DNA of 7,863 bases from CAZNYN01 sp964577295 (GCA_964577295.1 CAZNYN010000066.1:1-7863), one strand, 5' to 3'. Positions 1-7,030 are shown, counted from the first letter of the stretch. Translations and numbers: made by a program. Notes: a model not told the origin generated them from the letters alone.

Positions 1-1
1 G

Positions 2-55
2 ACGATTTACAACAGAGCTATTGAGCTTGGCATAGGCAGCAATATAAATATCTAA
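2..55 (+). CDS. C-terminal end of an unknown plus-strand protein (possibly a Fis-type helix-turn-helix)
   Basis: The first bases read in frame as TIYNRAIELGIGSNINI followed by TAA at 53-55, so the start lies outside the window. The T-I-Y-x-R-x-x-E-L-G-I pattern resembles the recognition helix and end of the Fis-type helix-turn-helix found at the C-terminus of sigma-54-dependent activators. Seventeen residues are too few to prove this. The frame is supported by the strong hairpin at 101-144, which sits where a terminator for this gene would be expected. The gene converges on the minus-strand operon. It could still be a chance open frame. Confidence 0.4.
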   Translation, partial: TIYNRAIELGIGSNINI

Positions 56-100
56 TAAAACAGTCAGGGATAGACCCTTAGCCTGATTCTGAACATTAAT

Positions 101-144
101 AAGCCCCTCCGGACATGCTTCAAGCAGTTTGTCCGGAGGGGCTT
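101..144. terminator. Strong hairpin, probable bidirectional terminator between convergent genes
   Basis: A perfect 15-bp inverted repeat lies at 101-115 (AAGCCCCTCCGGACA) and 130-144. The 14-base loop contains a further small complementary pair (GCTT/AAGC). On the plus strand it is followed by TTTAAATTT, and on the minus strand by TTATTAAT, so the T-tracts are modest in both directions. It lies about 45 bases after the plus-strand stop at 55 and about 90 bases after the minus-strand stop at 235. It probably ends both transcripts. Confidence 0.75.
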
Positions 145-169
145 TAAATTTGCGGCTAAGTGTGTAATT

Positions 170-197
170 TGCCGAATTCCGCGGCATTATTTTTTAG
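170..197 (+). terminator. Weak hairpin with T-run, plus-strand back-up terminator candidate
   Basis: A 5-bp stem (TGCCG at 170-174, CGGCA at 182-186) with a 7-base loop is followed directly by TTATTTTTTAG on the plus strand. The short stem makes it weak, but the T-run is better than that of the 101-144 hairpin. It would stop plus-strand read-through from entering the minus-strand operon from its 3' side. Confidence 0.3.
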
Positions 198-234
198 TTT
201 GTGCTTTAAGGGCCTTTTTTGCGGTTTTTCTGGA

Positions 235-1053
235 TTAATTTTCCTCGAGCATTTTGCTGATGCTGTCGCTGTATGCTTTGGTGCGCAGGAATCCTTCTTC
301 ATAGCAGCCTTTAACAGTAGCTTTAAATGCTTTCTGTTCGAGGTTGTAGAGCTGGCGGACTGAGATTCCTCCCGGTGTGCTTGTCTCGGCAAGGAGTCCC
401 GATATGTTGTCGATATTGCCTTCCCAAACTTTCAGGCAGCCTTCGATTGTTCCAAATGCCATTTTTGCAGCGTTTTTGTGGTCAATTCCAAGAAGCAATG
501 CCGCTTCGACAAGTCCCTGGAAGTAGGCATATACCGGTGCAGGGCCTGTGAGGGAGGTTATTGCGTTGATTTTGTCTTCTCCGAGTGCGACGCATGTGCC
601 CATTGCTCCAAAGATTGTCATAAGGTCGGCTTTTTCGGCTTCCGTTACTTTTCCGTTGAATGCCACTGCGACAACTCCGTGTCCTATGCGGCTGGGAGGG
701 TTGGGAAGAGCGCGCGCGACGTGTGCGCCCGGTACGTTCTTCTCATAGAGAGCCATGGGGATGCCCGATGATATTGACACTATCGTTTTGCCCTCAAATG
801 AGTATGCACCGAGCGTCTTTGCCATGTCGATTGCGTTGTCGGAGCGCACGCACATGAATACGTAGTCCGCACCGGCTATCATTTCTGCCGGTGTTTCGCA
901 TGCAGTAAGGCCGTATTTGCCGCTCATGTAAGAGAGGCGTTCCTTGCTCACGTCGTAGATGAAGATGTTCTTCGGATCTGCTGCACCGCTTGCTGTCATT
1001 TTCTGGCTTAGTATCTCCGCTATTGCGCCCGAACCCATAAATCCTATTTTCAT
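235..1053 (-). CDS. Pyrroline-5-carboxylate reductase-family protein, divergent (ProC-like)
   Basis: A 272-residue protein of usual ProC length. Canonical ProC reduces pyrroline-5-carboxylate to proline in the cytoplasm with NAD(P)H. The N-terminal Rossmann fold shows GSGAIA at 7-12, with Asp34 near the end of the second strand. LPNPP at 116-120 matches the family's PN-P motif. The C-terminal helical domain carries TGPAPVY (169-175), where the family normally has SGSGPAY, and TPGGIS (226-231), where it has SPGGTT. The conserved Thr of the signature is therefore Ser, and the first Gly of SGSGP is Pro. The fold is clear, but the substrate may be another cyclic imine such as piperideine-carboxylate. 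Its ATG overlaps the MFS stop as ATGA, with AAGGGG upstream as ribosome binding site, so it is last in a coupled operon. Family call is firm; substrate is not. Confidence 0.9.
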   Translation of the reverse strand: MKIGFMGSGAIAEILSQKMTASGAADPKNIFIYDVSKERLSYMSGKYGLTACETPAEMIAGADYVFMCVRSDNAIDMAKTLGAYSFEGKTIVSISSGIPMALYEKNVPGAHVARALPNPPSRIGHGVVAVAFNGKVTEAEKADLMTIFGAMGTCVALGEDKINAITSLTGPAPVYAYFQGLVEAALLLGIDHKNAAKMAFGTIEGCLKVWEGNIDNISGLLAETSTPGGISVRQLYNLEQKAFKATVKGCYEEGFLRTKAYSDSISKMLEEN

Positions 1054-2303
1054 TTTCTTTTTCCCCTTTCGGATATGCTAAATATTTTATATTTAGTTAA
1101 ATTGCCTATCGGCACTTTGTGAAGCCTAAGGTTAAAGTATGTAACGGCAAGAGCAAAGAGCAGAAGTGCTGTGAATGTTATTCTGTATGCAGTTACCGCT
1201 CCCGTGATGTTTATAACATATTCCGTCACTGTAGGCCCTATAAAGTAGCATGCGGAATATATGAAGCCAAATAGTACCATCAATCGCGACTGGAGTCCGT
1301 TTTTGCCTAGATCGCCGATGAGGCACATAAAGGCAGGAAAGCCCAGCCCCATTCCTACACCGTAAAAAAGTCCTATGAGTATAAAGTGAAGTGGCGTTGA
1401 ACTTACCGTTGCAAGCAATATTCCGGCTGTTGTTATGCAGGCTGTGACACAGGCGAATATTTTACGCGGAACTTTGTCCAGTATGCTGCCTCCCACGGTA
1501 CGGAGTAAGAGAGCTATAGCCGACGCAGAAGCAAAGAACCACGAAGCAGCTACTCCTTTTTCTTTTGCAAGGAGTACAAATGTAAGCTGTCCCGCGTCGC
1601 TCAAAGCGAAAGCCGCTACGGAGAGCATAAAAAGTATGAGCACCGGGCTGGTAAATACCTGTTTGTATGATGGAGGCAAGGCTTCGTTTTCTGCTGATTT
1701 TTCAAGTGCGGCAGCCTCTTTTCTGCTTTCAGATATGTCCGGCAGTTTGTATGTTATGTATATGCCCGTAAGCACTATTACAGGGAATATAAGAGCGTAT
1801 GTCATGTAGTGCCCCCTGTTCAGGCAGTATTCCAACAACGGCATTAACGTCAGGGGGGGGAGGTTGTACGCAGTGGCTATGAAGGCGAAATCGCGCCCTC
1901 TGACGTGCTCCGATATTATCTGTGTTTGGTATGTCATAAGAGAGATGCCGACGAGACTGAGTCCGAAGCCTGTGAGCACTCGCCAAAAAAGTATTAAGGC
2001 TGGGGATGATATGGCAAAAGCTATCCCTAGGGAGCTTGCCAAAAAGAAAATAAGGCCGGTGTAGATAAGTTTTTTCAGTCCGAATATGTTTTCGATCATG
2101 GGGACTATGGGCTTGCCCAGTATGGATCCGGCATAGCAAATACCCATCATGAGGCCGCCCATAGAGCCGATTTGAACGCCCCTGCCCTGCAGGTACGGAA
2201 GGAGGAAGTAGTATCCTCCCTCCATAGTCGCAATTATAAATGTGATTCCAAGGAACTGCAGAGCTCTTAGCCTTCCCTGCAGGTCAATTGAAAATTTTGG
2301 CAT
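1050..2303 (-). CDS. Major facilitator superfamily transporter, 12 membrane segments, substrate unknown
   Basis: A 417-residue, strongly hydrophobic inner-membrane protein of typical MFS length. Hydrophobic segments fall in two groups, about residues 14-185 and 218-392. They are separated by a charged cytoplasmic loop (about 187-217, rich in Lys and Glu), as expected for 6+6 topology. RVLTGFGLSL (108-117) fits the conserved fifth-helix region. GGSILDKVPRK (271-281) resembles the family's motif A in the second half. GVGMGLGFPA (315-324) is a glycine-rich helix. The C-terminal tail (about 395-417) is basic and cytoplasmic. The ATG overlaps the dipeptidase stop as TAATG with only a weak GGAA upstream, so translation probably depends on coupling. 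The gene then overlaps the ProC-like gene by ATGA. Its position suggests transport of a peptide, amino acid or cyclic amino acid; the sequence does not show the direction or substrate. Confidence 0.88.
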   Translation of the reverse strand: MPKFSIDLQGRLRALQFLGITFIIATMEGGYYFLLPYLQGRGVQIGSMGGLMMGICYAGSILGKPIVPMIENIFGLKKLIYTGLIFFLASSLGIAFAISSPALILFWRVLTGFGLSLVGISLMTYQTQIISEHVRGRDFAFIATAYNLPPLTLMPLLEYCLNRGHYMTYALIFPVIVLTGIYITYKLPDISESRKEAAALEKSAENEALPPSYKQVFTSPVLILFMLSVAAFALSDAGQLTFVLLAKEKGVAASWFFASASAIALLLRTVGGSILDKVPRKIFACVTACITTAGILLATVSSTPLHFILIGLFYGVGMGLGFPAFMCLIGDLGKNGLQSRLMVLFGFIYSACYFIGPTVTEYVINITGAVTAYRITFTALLLFALAVTYFNLRLHKVPIGNLTKYKIFSISERGKRK

Positions 2304-3712
2304 TACTTCGCCATTTCCAGTATTGCGTAAGCCATGATTCTCATGCTCTCATGTAGATTGGCTATGAGAACTTTTTCGTTTGCCGCATGAGCATGGTCGG
2401 GCTCGTCTTTAAATGTCGCTCCGAAGGGAACCATGTTTGGCATTCTCTTGGAGTAGGTGCTTCCGCACATGCTTATCAGGTAGGGATCTTTGTTTGTGGC
2501 GTTTTCATACCCGCGTTTCAGAGCGCATATCAGGGGATGTGTCTCTTCCACGAAAAGGGGAGCCACTCTGCGCACTATTTCGAGAGAAGCGCCGTTTGAC
2601 TCAAACGCCGTTGTAATTTTTGCTATGACATCATAAAAAGGTATGGTTTCGGCAGGAACATATATTCCTATGTTCAGCATCATTGAATCTTTGCTGCCTG
2701 TGAGCTTTGCCATATTCAATGTGAGATTTCCCGTATGAGGGTGCTCTGCTTTGATGCCCATGCTGAATCCGTCTGTCTCCGTACCTATTTTGTCTGCAAT
2801 GAATGAGATATAATCACCTCTTGTACCTATCGAAAGAGAGGTGTGAAGGTTTTTAAGCGTGACAAACATGCGCCCGATGGCGTTTATTCCAAGCCCGGGA
2901 AGAGTGGCGTGTGCCGCTTTGCCCGCAAAAGTCAATCTTAATGAGGATTCACCGAGTTCTCGCTCGACTTTCCATGTGTGTGAAGCTGTGAACAAGTTTA
3001 CAATTTTGTCCGCCTCTGAGAGAGTTTTGCTTTCTCCCGTCAAAACAACATACGCTTTTGCGGGAACGGAGAGTCCGTCGCCTCCGCCGAGTTCGCTGAT
3101 TGAAAGCAATCCTTCCGAGCAGCTTTCCGTAAACGAGCGTGTTATGTTAAATCTGATTGAGCCCTTTTCCGCATTGACCACCGGGTATTCTCCGTCAGGT
3201 GTGAAAGACATTAGAGGCGCGCCCTCACGCTCAATGTAGGCGTTAACGTCGCGCATCTTGCCCGATTCTTCATCTGTCCCAAATATTATACGAACTTTTT
3301 TGGATATTTTTTCGCCCGAGTCGACTACGGCTTTAAGAGCGTAAAGAGTACTGAAAAGAGGGCCTTTATCGTCCTGAGTGCCTCGTCCAAGTATGTGGCC
3401 GTCAGAAACCTCTCCGGCATAAGGGTCGAAGTCCCAGCCCTCTCCCGGTGGGACGATATCAAGGTGTCCCATTGCAGCGACTGTCTCCGCTCCGTCTCCG
3501 TATTCGGCGTAGCCATAGAGTCCGTCTGCATTGACAGTCCTGAAGCCTAGAGACTTTGCCACCGCGAGAGCGTGGTCCAGAGCTTTCGCAACATTCTCAC
3601 CGTAAGGCATGCCTGGAAGCGGGTCCGAGCAGAGGCTTGAAATCTTGACACTTTCGCATACGGATTTAATTATTTCATCATGGTATTTTTTAACGAAGGG
3701 ATCCAGTCGCAT
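2303..3712 (-). CDS. PepV/Sapep-type M20 metallo-dipeptidase
   Basis: A 469-residue protein, nearly the length of PepV from lactobacilli (470). It hydrolyses unmodified dipeptides in the cytoplasm using two metal ions (Zn2+ or Mn2+ in this family). Visible M20 motifs: GHLDIVPPGEGW with His83 and Asp85; GTQDDKGP with bridging Asp114; GTDEESG with catalytic base Glu148 and ligand Glu149; TPDGEYPV with ligand Asp173; a conserved His268 in the inserted lid domain (GKAAHAT); and DHAHAANE near the end, where His442 is the likely last ligand. No signal peptide is present. AAGGAG lies 11 bases before the ATG and overlaps the stop codon of the upstream phosphorylase gene (15-base gap). The stop overlaps the MFS start as TAATG. 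All catalytic residues are present, so it should be active. Exact dipeptide preference cannot be read. Confidence 0.93.
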   Translation of the reverse strand: MRLDPFVKKYHDEIIKSVCESVKISSLCSDPLPGMPYGENVAKALDHALAVAKSLGFRTVNADGLYGYAEYGDGAETVAAMGHLDIVPPGEGWDFDPYAGEVSDGHILGRGTQDDKGPLFSTLYALKAVVDSGEKISKKVRIIFGTDEESGKMRDVNAYIEREGAPLMSFTPDGEYPVVNAEKGSIRFNITRSFTESCSEGLLSISELGGGDGLSVPAKAYVVLTGESKTLSEADKIVNLFTASHTWKVERELGESSLRLTFAGKAAHATLPGLGINAIGRMFVTLKNLHTSLSIGTRGDYISFIADKIGTETDGFSMGIKAEHPHTGNLTLNMAKLTGSKDSMMLNIGIYVPAETIPFYDVIAKITTAFESNGASLEIVRRVAPLFVEETHPLICALKRGYENATNKDPYLISMCGSTYSKRMPNMVPFGATFKDEPDHAHAANEKVLIANLHESMRIMAYAILEMAK

Positions 3713-3727
3713 AAAATTTACAGCTCC

Positions 3728-4042
3728 TTAGAGGAAATCACAGATATATTCGGTAATTTCGGTGCAGCGAACCTTAAAAACGGTATTTGCCGGGACATCA
3801 TAGACTTCGCCCTTGCGGACTGCTCTCCAGTCTGTGTCTCCGGGAAAGAGAACCTCGGCGCATCCCGATGTTACAAGAACTGTCTCAGCTCCGTCAGAGT
3901 GAAACTCAAAATCCCCGGGGAGGTAGACTCCGAGTGTCTGAAGGCGTCCGTCGGGGTAGCGCAGTGTGCGGCTCTGAACTTTCCCGTCGCAGTAAATATT
4001 AACCATTGTCTTTACGTCAACCGATTTGATAAATTCCGACAT
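3728..4042 (-). CDS. ppnP: Pyrimidine/purine nucleoside phosphorylase PpnP (DUF1255 family)
   Basis: A 104-residue one-domain cupin-fold protein, slightly longer than E. coli PpnP (94). The family splits purine and pyrimidine nucleosides with phosphate into base and ribose-1-phosphate. Diagnostic stretches are VNIYCDGKVQSRTL (14-27), TLGVYLPGDFEF (36-47), LPGD- and FPGDTDW-type turns (41-44, 66-72) and VPANTVFKV (83-91), which line up along the family's full length. ATG 4042 has AGGGAG seven bases upstream. It begins the tight group PpnP, dipeptidase, MFS, ProC-like. A nucleoside phosphorylase is not an obvious partner of amino-acid enzymes; it may supply ribose-phosphate or simply be a passenger. 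Assignment is by motif recall, without a search. Confidence 0.88.
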   Translation of the reverse strand: MSEFIKSVDVKTMVNIYCDGKVQSRTLRYPDGRLQTLGVYLPGDFEFHSDGAETVLVTSGCAEVLFPGDTDWRAVRKGEVYDVPANTVFKVRCTEITEYICDFL

Positions 4043-4063
4043 AGTACATCTCCCTTTTTGCCT

Positions 4064-4095
4064 GCAAGAGGAGAGAACTTAATCCCTCCCCTTGC
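4064..4095 (-). other. Hairpin in the leader between symporter and ppnP
   Basis: On the minus strand GCAAGGGGAG (4095-4086) can pair with CTCCTCTTGC (4073-4064), a 10-bp stem with one G-U pair and a 12-base loop. What follows is AGGCAAAAAGGGAG, which is not U-rich, so it is a poor intrinsic terminator. The first arm contains a Shine-Dalgarno-like GGGGAG that is masked in the stem, while the real ppnP ribosome binding site lies just beyond. It may set mRNA stability or partial termination between the symporter and the downstream operon. Confidence 0.45.
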
Positions 4096-4104
4096 CTTTG
4101 TAAT

Positions 4105-4110
4105 ATTATA
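4105..4110 (-). promoter_or_regulatory. Perfect -10 box without a clear -35, possible ppnP operon promoter
   Basis: The minus strand reads TATAAT at 4110-4105, within the 85-base gap before ppnP. No good -35 hexamer lies 16-18 bases upstream (AAGTAG or neighbours). There is also no TG extended -10. The site lies between the symporter stop and the hairpin, so a second internal promoter is possible but weakly supported. Confidence 0.2.
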
Positions 4111-4127
4111 TACTTATGCTTCTGTAA

Positions 4128-5606
4128 CTACTTTTTCTTTGCGAGCTTTGCTGCCGCTCTTGCTGCCTTTTCTGGTGAAAGGTAGTTTGTCTCAAATTCC
4201 TTTGTCAGCTTAAAGATAAGCGGTGAAAGGAGCGTAAGGGCTATAACGTTGACGTACACGGGAATCGCGGACTGAATGTCGAGCATCATCCAAACTATTG
4301 AAGGAACCGTTCCTGTGTAGAAGAAGAACATTGAGAAGCAGAGAGGAACGATGGGGCCTGTGAAACGGACGAACTTTACATACTTCATACGCTCTTCGTG
4401 TGTCTTGTGCTGTACGCAGTAGACGATAAGTGATTCAAGGTATGAGAACCAGCCTGTTGTCGTTGTGAGCGAGAAGATGATGATGAAGAATGCGAGTGCG
4501 ATACCGCCGATGGGACCGAATACCGAGCTTAGCGCTTCTCCGACAGAACCTGCGCCGCCCTTACCTGTCTGCCATACGCCTGTAACGATAACCATAAGAG
4601 CCGAGATTGTGCAGACGATCATTGTGTCAACAAAGACTTCGAATGCGCCCCAAAGTCCCTGACGTCCGGGGTGGTCTACATCGACAGAAGCGTGAATGAT
4701 GGGTGAGCTTCCCCAGCCGGCTTCGTTACTGTAAACGCTTCTGGCAACACCTATCTGTACACCCTTCATTACGGAGACTCCGGCGAATCCGCCGACTGCC
4801 GCTGTGGGGTTGAATGCATAGTAGAATACTGATTTGATTGCTTCAATTGTAGCGGGGATGTCTCTGAGGATGAGGAAGAGACCTGCCGCAAAGTAAAGAA
4901 GAACCATTGTGGGAACTGCCTTTTCGGCAAACTTGACTATACGGGGAATACCGCCGAGAACTATGACGTAGCAAACCGCAGTGTAACCGATTGTGAAGAG
5001 GATAGCAGTGTTGCCGGAGAATTTGAATGCGGCCTGTACCGATTCAACGATTGTGTAGGGTCCCGGTGCGAAGTAAAAAGAGGCAATCATTGTCGCTGTG
5101 AAAATAAATGAAAGAACTTTGCACCACTTCCAGCCTTTGCCCTCTACAAGGCCCTTCTGAATATAGAAAGCCGCGCTTCCGTAGGATGCTCCGTTTTCAT
5201 AACGCTGCTTGAAGTGCTGTGTAAGTGTGATTTCGCTCATCTTTGTTACCATGCCGACGAGAGCAGCAGCCCACATCCAGAAAAGAGCACCGGGGCCGCC
5301 TATAGCTATGGCGCTGGCAACACCCGCGATATTTCCGTTGCCGACCGTGCCGCCGAGGGCAGTCGCAAATGCACCGAAGGAGGAAACTTTGCTTCCTGCG
5401 TCCTTAGCACCGTCTTTGCTGCGGAAGAGGGTGCCGATTGTGTTGTACATAATATCGCCGAAACGGCGGAACTGGAAAAAGCCTGTGCCTATCGTGAGAT
5501 AAAGACCAAGCAGGAGGAACATTGTTGCGAAATACTTATTCCAAAGGATCGTCCAAGCCACATACTCCAGTACGTGTTCAATCTGCGCTGCTACTGTTGC
5601 TTCCAT
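4128..5606 (-). CDS. Sodium:alanine/glycine symporter family protein (AGCS)
   Basis: A 492-residue inner-membrane protein that couples uptake of a small neutral amino acid (alanine, glycine or relative) to Na+ or H+. Family signatures are clear: SSFGAFATALGGTVGNGNIA (75-94), then GGPGALFWMWAAALVGMVTK (103-122), GVARSVYSNEAGWGSSP (286-302) followed by His-Pro and QGL (312-318), and AFEVFVDT (321-328). About ten to eleven hydrophobic segments and a basic Ala/Lys tail are visible. The start was set at the ATG at 5606, which has GGGGG ten bases upstream. An upstream in-frame TTG at 5657 adds 17 residues but has no ribosome binding site. The gene lies 195 bases after the dehydrogenase and beyond its terminator, so it probably has its own promoter. 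Exact substrate is not determinable. Confidence 0.93.
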   Translation of the reverse strand: MEATVAAQIEHVLEYVAWTILWNKYFATMFLLLGLYLTIGTGFFQFRRFGDIMYNTIGTLFRSKDGAKDAGSKVSSFGAFATALGGTVGNGNIAGVASAIAIGGPGALFWMWAAALVGMVTKMSEITLTQHFKQRYENGASYGSAAFYIQKGLVEGKGWKWCKVLSFIFTATMIASFYFAPGPYTIVESVQAAFKFSGNTAILFTIGYTAVCYVIVLGGIPRIVKFAEKAVPTMVLLYFAAGLFLILRDIPATIEAIKSVFYYAFNPTAAVGGFAGVSVMKGVQIGVARSVYSNEAGWGSSPIIHASVDVDHPGRQGLWGAFEVFVDTMIVCTISALMVIVTGVWQTGKGGAGSVGEALSSVFGPIGGIALAFFIIIFSLTTTTGWFSYLESLIVYCVQHKTHEERMKYVKFVRFTGPIVPLCFSMFFFYTGTVPSIVWMMLDIQSAIPVYVNVIALTLLSPLIFKLTKEFETNYLSPEKAARAAAKLAKKK

Positions 5607-5616
5607 AATGGTGTAA

Positions 5617-5621
5617 CCCCC
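5617..5621 (-). promoter_or_regulatory. Ribosome binding site deciding the symporter start
   Basis: The minus strand shows GGGGG (5621-5617) ten bases before ATG 5606. It lies inside the longer frame that would begin at TTG 5657, and therefore argues for the shorter protein. A TATAAT at 5631-5626 just upstream is too close to serve as this gene's -10, because transcription would then start within the ribosome binding site. Confidence 0.55.
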
Positions 5622-5627
5622 AATAAT

Positions 5628-5671
5628 TATAAAAGTTGAACATGCTAGTAGTTGCAAAGATATAAAAGTTG
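5628..5671 (-). repeat. Two copies of an 11-bp direct repeat upstream of the symporter
   Basis: TATAAAAGTTG occurs exactly at 5628-5638 and 5661-5671 (CAACTTTTATA on the minus strand). The copies are 33 bases apart start to start, about three helical turns, so they lie on the same DNA face. Between them are no obvious arms of a hairpin. They could be activator or repressor sites for the symporter gene, or a chance repeat in AT-rich DNA. No convincing -35/-10 pair was found in 5607-5760. Confidence 0.45.
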
Positions 5672-5751
5672 GTATTCGATGAATGGTAAGTACTTGTTTA
5701 TTAAAATAAGTGAAGAAAATGCTTAATGAATAAAAGATAAAATATTGCTAA

Positions 5752-5788
5752 AGTTCAAAGAAAGGGCGAGAATTATGTTCCCGCCCTT
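5752..5788 (-). terminator. Intrinsic terminator after the saccharopine-dehydrogenase-family gene
   Basis: On the minus strand AAGGGCGGGAA (5788-5778) pairs with TTCTCGCCCTT (5772-5762) through 11 pairs including one G-U, with a five-base loop CATAA. It is followed by TCTTTGAACTTT. It starts 13 bases after the stop codon at 5802. The GC-rich stem and U-rich tail make it a good Rho-independent terminator, which separates this gene from the symporter transcript. Confidence 0.8.
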
Positions 5789-5801
5789 ATTTAAAGTCCT
5801 A

Positions 5802-6971
5802 TTAACGAACGACGTTTTTTTCGATGGAAATTTTTTCGTTGTAGAAGATGCCGCGCTTTGCCTGCTCGGCCATGACCCAGTTGTAGAAATCATCGTCTTT
5901 TGCGAGCTGCTCTGCGGGGAGCATTCCTTTGCCTGTGAGCTTTCCGTCAACCATTGCGCGTGCGAAGATTCCGCATGTGCAGGCTGTTGTCCAAGCCATT
6001 GATGTGTAGCCTGTTCCGGGGATTTCCTTCTGTGCGATTTCCCATGTGTATGTAACTCTGTCGTTGCCCTTAATACCCTTTGTTACTATCTTAAGGACCG
6101 AGACATCGACTTCGCCGGGCTGTCTCTCATACTTCTTTGAGAAGATGTCGATGAGTATGTCGCGGGGAACCTGATTTACCTTGCCGAGCTTTCTTTCTTC
6201 CTTGTCGAAGAGGTCAAGCTGGTTCAGGAATCTCATCTGAGCTGCGAGTCCCGGCCAGCGAACTGTGAATGCCGCCATCTCGGGTACGTCGCGGAAGCTG
6301 CGGAAGAGGCTGCCGAGTCCGTTGCTTGTGAAGCACTCAAGGTTCTTGAACTCTGCGATTTCAAAGGGCATTACTTCGCTGAGTGCGGGGATAACGAGCT
6401 CTTCACCGCCGCGTACAACCGTTGTGGGCTGTGCGAACTGGTTGATGTTGTCGGAGATTGACCATGTTGTGAAGTAGTTGAATGGAGGACGGGGATTTAC
6501 GGGAAGACCGCCGCCTACATAGACGTAGAGCTCTTCGCATTTGTCGAGCTTATAGTAGCCACGGCCGCCGAAGAAGTTGCTCATTCCGGGCTCAAAGCCT
6601 ATCATGGAGATACCGAGACCGCCTGTCTGGAGTCCGATCTCATGGAACTCTGTGTCTGCGCGTCCGTGCATGCTGGAGACGTTGGCAATCTTCTTGCCGA
6701 GTTCCATTGCTATTCTTGTTACGATATAGCCAACGGTTCCGGGCATTGCAGCTGTGATGATGTCGCAGTCGGCTGAAAGTTCGGCGATAAGTTCCTTGTC
6801 TGTTGCCGAGCCCTTTACTGTCTTAACAGAAGGGTAGAGACGCTTTGTCTCTTCAAGGTTCTTCTCTTCCATATCAAGTACGGTGATGTCAAAATCGCTG
6901 ATCATGTCATGGACAATACAGCGTCCTACCATACCTGCACCGATTTGTAGTGACTTTTTCTTCTCTGCCAT
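5802..6971 (-). CDS. Saccharopine dehydrogenase-family oxidoreductase (lysine 6-dehydrogenase-like size)
   Basis: A 389-residue cytoplasmic protein. The N-terminal Rossmann domain shows GAGMVG at 11-16 and Asp33 at the end of the second strand, which favours NAD(H). MIGFEPGMSNFFG (123-135) matches the family's G-D/E-PG-N loop. The C-terminal domain (about 150-375) shows GGLPVNP (154-160), VRWPGLAAQMRFL (237-249) and the GKLTGKGMLPAE (343-354) ending typical of saccharopine dehydrogenase C-terminal domains. Members include saccharopine reductase, carboxynorspermidine synthase and L-lysine 6-dehydrogenase (about 385 residues). The last fits length and neighbours best, but this is inference. ATG 6971 has AGGGGGAA upstream. 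It stands alone between a 490-base regulatory region and its own terminator, so it is probably monocistronic and controlled by the nearby FCD regulator. Confidence 0.88.
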   Translation of the reverse strand: MAEKKKSLQIGAGMVGRCIVHDMISDFDITVLDMEEKNLEETKRLYPSVKTVKGSATDKELIAELSADCDIITAAMPGTVGYIVTRIAMELGKKIANVSSMHGRADTEFHEIGLQTGGLGISMIGFEPGMSNFFGGRGYYKLDKCEELYVYVGGGLPVNPRPPFNYFTTWSISDNINQFAQPTTVVRGGEELVIPALSEVMPFEIAEFKNLECFTSNGLGSLFRSFRDVPEMAAFTVRWPGLAAQMRFLNQLDLFDKEERKLGKVNQVPRDILIDIFSKKYERQPGEVDVSVLKIVTKGIKGNDRVTYTWEIAQKEIPGTGYTSMAWTTACTCGIFARAMVDGKLTGKGMLPAEQLAKDDDFYNWVMAEQAKRGIFYNEKISIEKNVVR

Positions 6972-7030
6972 AATAATTCCCCCTATAAATTAGTTTACAT
7001 TTTAGGATTTTTACGTACCCAAAGAATACG

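Noticed and set aside
61..91. Weak hairpin TCAGG/CCTGA before the 101-144 terminator
   Set aside because: There are only five pairs with a large loop and no T-run. It adds nothing to the strong hairpin next to it.
1729..2139. 136-codon minus-strand frame overlapping the MFS gene in another frame
   Set aside because: It has low-complexity, His/Arg-rich, non-protein-like composition, and the MFS frame explains the region.
2859..3239. 126-codon plus-strand open frame
   Set aside because: It lies fully antisense to the dipeptidase, whose catalytic motifs are intact. It shows no recognisable domain.
5626..5631. TATAAT upstream of the symporter as its -10 box
   Set aside because: A start 6-8 bases downstream would fall in the GGGGG ribosome binding site. 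No -35 lies at proper distance.
5214..5639. 141-codon plus-strand open frame opposite the symporter
   Set aside because: It is antisense to the strongest AGCS signature block. No ribosome binding site or family resemblance is seen.
5607..5657. 17-residue N-terminal extension of the symporter from TTG 5657
   Set aside because: The start would be a TTG without a ribosome binding site. The ATG at 5606 has GGGGG upstream and gives the normal family N-terminus.
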